From Neisseriaceae bacterium (lineage in GTDB: Bacteria; Pseudomonadota; Gammaproteobacteria; Burkholderiales; UBA11063), in contig CANMQR010000020.1 of assembly GCA_947499925.1 (NCBI GenBank), positions 1 to 7,478 on the forward strand: a stretch of 7,478 bases of DNA, in the 5' to 3' direction. Below, piece after piece: positions 4,576 through 7,478 of this stretch. The notes beneath the pieces are model-generated. The model was not told the DNA's origin. It made no database searches and saw only the letters and a program-made list of their open reading frames with translations. How positions within the stretch are numbered: position 1 is the first letter of the stretch; the number at the start of each line of letters is the position of its first letter. The position numbers were made by a program, and so were the translations under genes.

Positions 4576-6279
4576 CTAATTGCTCTTCATGGGGATGTTG
4601 GGGATACGGGTTACTCGATGGCGAGTACGTTTAAGTAAGATATCTAAGCGTTTGATAAAATCTTTTTCATTAGTATCAACTAGTTCATCAGACCTCGTTT
4701 TGAGATTATTTAGATTAAGGCTTTTGCACTCTATATTTTGTAGTTCAACGGTATCACCATCATCATAGTTACTTTGGATATAATCAAGTAGAATTATCAG
4801 ATCAAGTATCTCACGACTTAACCCTTCAAGCTCTTCTGGTTCTGGTAGTTTGTAATTAATTACCCAGCCTATATTCTTTAAGGCGGTTTTAATTATTATT
4901 AAAATCTTATTGATTAATGGAACTCTTGTAGTCTCAGGGAGTAACTTAGGGTTTAGTCTTTGGGTATAAAAAGCATAGCGTGAGCGATTGTTTAAAATAC
5001 TTTCTAATACAGTTGCTTCAAGTTCTACCAATGATGCTAGTTGTTTTTTTAGCATTACTTGGAGTGCTATCGCAGTTACCTGTTCGATATATGGTTTTGC
5101 AAGACTAATTAGTTTGGCCTTACCCTCATTGCTACTTGTATTTACCCCTAAAGCAAGTTGCTTCAACAAAAAGTCCGACATTGAGAGACAATGTTCTTCT
5201 TGATATTTGATAAATTCACTTGTACCATGCTTACGTAAGAAGCTATCAGGGTCATGTTCAGGTGGTAAAAATATAAAATGTACCGCTTTAGCATCAGTGA
5301 CTAATGGAATTGATCGCTCTAATGCTCTCCAAGCAGCTTTTTGTCCAGCCTTATCGCCATCAAAACAAAAATAAATATCATCACAAACTCGAAAAAGTTT
5401 CTTAATTTGTTCATCAGTTGCAGCAGTTCCCATACTGGCAACAACATTATCAACCCCAAACTGAAACATGGCGATAACATCCATATAGCCTTCAACCACG
5501 AAAGCTTGGTTCTTATCCCTAATCTGCTTTTGAGCTTCAAATAAGCCATAGAGCTCTAATGATTTATTAAATAACTCTGTCTCGGGTGAGTTTAGGTATT
5601 TAGGTTCACCTTTATCAATAATTCTACCACCAAAACCTATTACGTTACCTCTAACATTTCTAATCGGAAACATAATTCGATCACGAAATCTATCATAGAT
5701 TTTACCAGCTTCATTTTTGACAACAAGTCCTGCATCCATTAGAAATTTATTAGTAGCATAATTTTTAAATAATCCAGATAGTGGGTTTGGTGTGTTTGGT
5801 ACATAGCCTAGGAGAAATTTGTCAATTATAGCTTTGGGTAGCCCTCGTTTGGCTATGTAATTACTTGCTATATTTGAATTGATGAGGTTATTTTGATAAT
5901 AAGTAACTACTTGGTTTATAGTTCCTTCGAGGTTTAGTTTATGTTCTTTTTGTTGTGCAATTTGCTCTTTAGAGATAGTTACTTTATTCTCAGGTATGTA
6001 AACCTGAGCATTACTAGCTAATGATTTGATAGCATCTATAAAGCTTAGTCCATTGTATTTCATTACAAAGGTAATGACATTGCCTGATTCGCCACAGCCA
6101 AAACAGTGAAAGAATTGTTTATTAATATTAACTGAGAATGAAGCTGATTTTTCGTTATGAAATGGACAGCAGGCAAAATAATTACCGCCACTTCGTTTTA
6201 GTTTTAGCGATTTACCGATTACTTCAGCAATATCATTCTTACGAATTATTTCATCAATCAGTGTTTGTTCGATTTGCAT
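4576..6279 (-). CDS. dnaG: DNA primase
   Basis: This is a 567-residue replicative primase that makes RNA primers at the fork in partnership with the DnaB helicase. The CHC2 zinc domain has C38-P-F-H41 and C59-F-G-C62. The RNA-polymerase core shows DRFRDRIMFPI (196-206) and GFGGRI (215-220). The TOPRIM motifs are VVEGYMD with Glu263, and FDGDKAG with Asp307 and Asp309, so all catalytic residues are present. The C-terminal 130 or so residues, the DnaB-interaction region, are recognisable only by position. Length is close to E. coli DnaG (581 aa). The ATG is 16 nt after the nusB stop with no good Shine-Dalgarno sequence, so coupling to nusB translation is likely. It is not in the common rpsU-dnaG-rpoD layout. 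Its stop abuts, tail to tail, the stop of the DUF4276 gene. Confidence 0.97.
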   Translation of the reverse strand: MQIEQTLIDEIIRKNDIAEVIGKSLKLKRSGGNYFACCPFHNEKSASFSVNINKQFFHCFGCGESGNVITFVMKYNGLSFIDAIKSLASNAQVYIPENKVTISKEQIAQQKEHKLNLEGTINQVVTYYQNNLINSNIASNYIAKRGLPKAIIDKFLLGYVPNTPNPLSGLFKNYATNKFLMDAGLVVKNEAGKIYDRFRDRIMFPIRNVRGNVIGFGGRIIDKGEPKYLNSPETELFNKSLELYGLFEAQKQIRDKNQAFVVEGYMDVIAMFQFGVDNVVASMGTAATDEQIKKLFRVCDDIYFCFDGDKAGQKAAWRALERSIPLVTDAKAVHFIFLPPEHDPDSFLRKHGTSEFIKYQEEHCLSMSDFLLKQLALGVNTSSNEGKAKLISLAKPYIEQVTAIALQVMLKKQLASLVELEATVLESILNNRSRYAFYTQRLNPKLLPETTRVPLINKILIIIKTALKNIGWVINYKLPEPEELEGLSREILDLIILLDYIQSNYDDGDTVELQNIECKSLNLNNLKTRSDELVDTNEKDFIKRLDILLKRTRHRVTRIPNIPMKSN

Positions 6280-6295
6280 GATTAATTTAGGATAC

Positions 6296-6715
6296 CTATT
6301 CTCTTAGATCACGAGCTAATTTATCAACTAAACCATTGATGAATTTATACGACTCCTCAGCTCCATAGAGTTTGGCTAGTTCAACTGATTCATTAATTAT
6401 AACTGGGGCAGGGACGCTTAGGTTATTAGTTAATTCCACAGCAGCAATAACTAGAATAATTTGTTCAATAAGGTTTATTTCATCAATAGTACGGTTAAGA
6501 TGTGGAGTATAAAGTTTTAGCATATCATTATACTTGGTGATACCTTGATCTAGTAAAAAATGCATTAATTCGTAATTTGATATAGGGTAAATAGCAAAAC
6601 AGTTTTTACTTAAAAATTCTTCAATCTCATCAAGATTGGTATTATTTAGTTTATGGAAGTATAGTCCTTGTATAGCAAGGCTTCGAGCCAAATGGCGCGG
6701 GGATTTTTTATTCAT
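6296..6715 (-). CDS. nusB: Transcription antitermination protein NusB
   Basis: This 139-residue all-helical RNA-binding protein, with NusE (ribosomal protein S10), binds boxA RNA and supports antitermination of rRNA transcription. Visible family features are the N-terminal RHLARSLAIQGLY (7-19), with the Arg/Ala-Q-x-LY pattern of the RNA-binding helix, and the C-terminal VIINESVELAKLYGAEESYKF followed by INGLVDKLA. Length is typical. Only a weak purine stretch (AGAAAGAA) precedes the ATG. The gene lies between a TatD-family gene (35 nt upstream) and dnaG (16 nt downstream) on the same strand, so the three are probably one transcript. In many proteobacteria nusB follows ribH; that neighbour is not seen here. 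Confidence 0.95.
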   Translation of the reverse strand: MNKKSPRHLARSLAIQGLYFHKLNNTNLDEIEEFLSKNCFAIYPISNYELMHFLLDQGITKYNDMLKLYTPHLNRTIDEINLIEQIILVIAAVELTNNLSVPAPVIINESVELAKLYGAEESYKFINGLVDKLARDLRE

Positions 6716-6750
6716 ATTTGTTCTTTCTGTATCGCAATAATTTTACTATA

Positions 6751-7437
6751 TTACTTAAATAAGTTTTGAAGATTACTATTACTATATTCAATTAAATCTA
6801 TAAGATTAATATCTAATTTGTTGGCAACCATTTGAGCATACAAAAAAGTATCATCACTTATCGATGTTTTTTTATTAAAGCATGAGCTAAATGGGGCATC
6901 ACTTTCAAATACTAGATTACTAATGCCGATATCTTTTATGCTTTGAGTTATTTTCGAATTTTTGCTAATATTATTTCCAATACCGAGTAAAAACCCAAGA
7001 TTAGTAAACTCCTTAGCAATAATGCTATTACTATTAAATCCATGGATAATTCCACGAATATTATATGTTTTTAATATCTTCAGTACATCATTATACGCCC
7101 GAATCGAGTGTATTATCACAGGTAAATTGAACTCCTTTGCTAAATTTAGTTGTGCAGTAAATATTTGTTGTTGTAATTTAGCGTCGGGATACAAATAATC
7201 TAAACCAATTTCACCAATAAAATCTGGTTTATATTGGGTAATTAGAGTTTTTAATTCTTCTACAGAATTATTTTGCACAAACCATGGATGGATGCCAAAT
7301 CCAATTTTGGCTTTTGGGTATTGATTTCTAAGTGTAGCAAGTTTTTGGATATTATTAAAATCTGTAGTAGTTATTATTGTTAGTTTGTTTGGCTTAATAT
7401 TCGCCGCAAAGTGACACAGTGCATCATAGCAAAACAT
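6751..7437 (-). CDS. TatD-family metal-dependent hydrolase with an altered HxH motif
   Basis: This 228-residue protein has the TatD amidohydrolase-type TIM barrel, cytoplasmic, a family of 3'-5' DNA exonucleases and related phosphoesterases. Metal-site motifs seen are GIHPW (48-52), IGEIGLDY with Glu76, PVIIHS with His110, GIIHGF with His132 and FESDAP with Asp180. The N-terminal D-x-HCH motif reads DALCHF, so Leu7 replaces the first ligand His while His9 is kept. The protein is about 30 residues shorter than the usual 255-265. The start is fixed: an in-frame TAA lies three codons upstream of ATG 7437. No strong ribosome site is visible. nusB follows after 35 nt. It may be a degenerate or altered-activity TatD paralogue (YcfH/YjjV group); family placement is secure, catalysis uncertain. 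Confidence 0.88.
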   Translation of the reverse strand: MFCYDALCHFAANIKPNKLTIITTTDFNNIQKLATLRNQYPKAKIGFGIHPWFVQNNSVEELKTLITQYKPDFIGEIGLDYLYPDAKLQQQIFTAQLNLAKEFNLPVIIHSIRAYNDVLKILKTYNIRGIIHGFNSNSIIAKEFTNLGFLLGIGNNISKNSKITQSIKDIGISNLVFESDAPFSSCFNKKTSISDDTFLYAQMVANKLDINLIDLIEYSNSNLQNLFK

Positions 7438-7445
7438 TAGCTTTT

Positions 7446-7459
7446 ACCAAGTTTTTGGT
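7446..7459. repeat. Short inverted repeat upstream of the TatD-family gene
   Basis: ACCAA (7446-7450) and TTGGT (7455-7459) form a 5-bp inverted repeat with a GTTT loop, just before the start of the TatD-family gene. It could be part of an operator or of an upstream gene's end. The arms are too short to call a terminator, and the window ends 19 bp further on. Confidence 0.2.
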
Positions 7460-7478
7460 TAATACAATTAAAATATAT

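Noticed and set aside
4612..4627. Hairpin TACTCG-ATGG-CGAGTA as terminator between the DUF4276 gene and dnaG
   Set aside because: The 6-bp stem is inside the dnaG coding sequence and has no T-run on either side.
4580..5549. Plus-strand and alternate minus-strand frames inside dnaG
   Set aside because: Shadows of the full-length primase frame.
6962..7198. 78-codon plus-strand frame inside the TatD-family gene
   Set aside because: Antisense to conserved TatD motifs, with no start signal.
1..7478. tRNA, rRNA, CRISPR array, insertion sequence or attachment-site repeats
   Set aside because: No spaced direct repeats, transposase frame, terminal inverted repeats or tRNA cloverleaf noticed by eye; the accessory block has no duplicated ends that I could find.

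Overview
The window is AT-rich by eye and densely packed. It looks like chromosomal DNA from a low-G+C Gram-negative bacterium. A DolP-type two-BON outer-membrane lipoprotein, a COG2945-type alpha/beta hydrolase and a proteobacterial-style DnaG and NusB point to a beta- or gammaproteobacterium. I cannot place the genus from sequence alone.

Layout. (1) Positions 2-1234, plus strand: the 3' part of an arginase-type ureohydrolase, then dolP. (2) Positions 1231-2187, minus strand: a COG2945-like alpha/beta hydrolase followed 9 nt later by a small unrecognised membrane protein. The membrane protein's stop codon overlaps the dolP stop. (3) Positions 2188-2392: a 205-bp divergent control region with a good candidate promoter and repeats. 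(4) Positions 2393-4575, plus strand: an accessory-looking block. It holds a HigA-like XRE helix-turn-helix protein, a short odd junction, an OLD/RecF-like ABC-type ATPase, and a DUF4276 gene split by a one-base frameshift at a run of six A. (5) Positions 4576-7437, minus strand: housekeeping genes in the order TatD-family hydrolase, nusB, dnaG, probably one operon. The stop codons of dnaG and the DUF4276 gene abut with no spacer.

The most interesting part is 2284-4575. An ABC ATPase translationally coupled (TAATG) to DUF4276, whose N-terminus has a VEG-x-x-E-E motif like the first TOPRIM motif, resembles the ATPase-plus-TOPRIM-effector layout of defence systems such as PARIS (AriA/AriB) and of OLD/Gabija-type proteins. 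The HTH gene upstream would be the obvious regulator. The effector needs a -1 shift at the A-run to be made full length. It is therefore decaying, recoded, or affected by a homopolymer sequencing error. The rest of the window is ordinary core-genome content. Local oddities are the loss of one canonical metal-ligand His in the TatD protein and the placement of dnaG behind nusB instead of in an rpsU-dnaG-rpoD operon.
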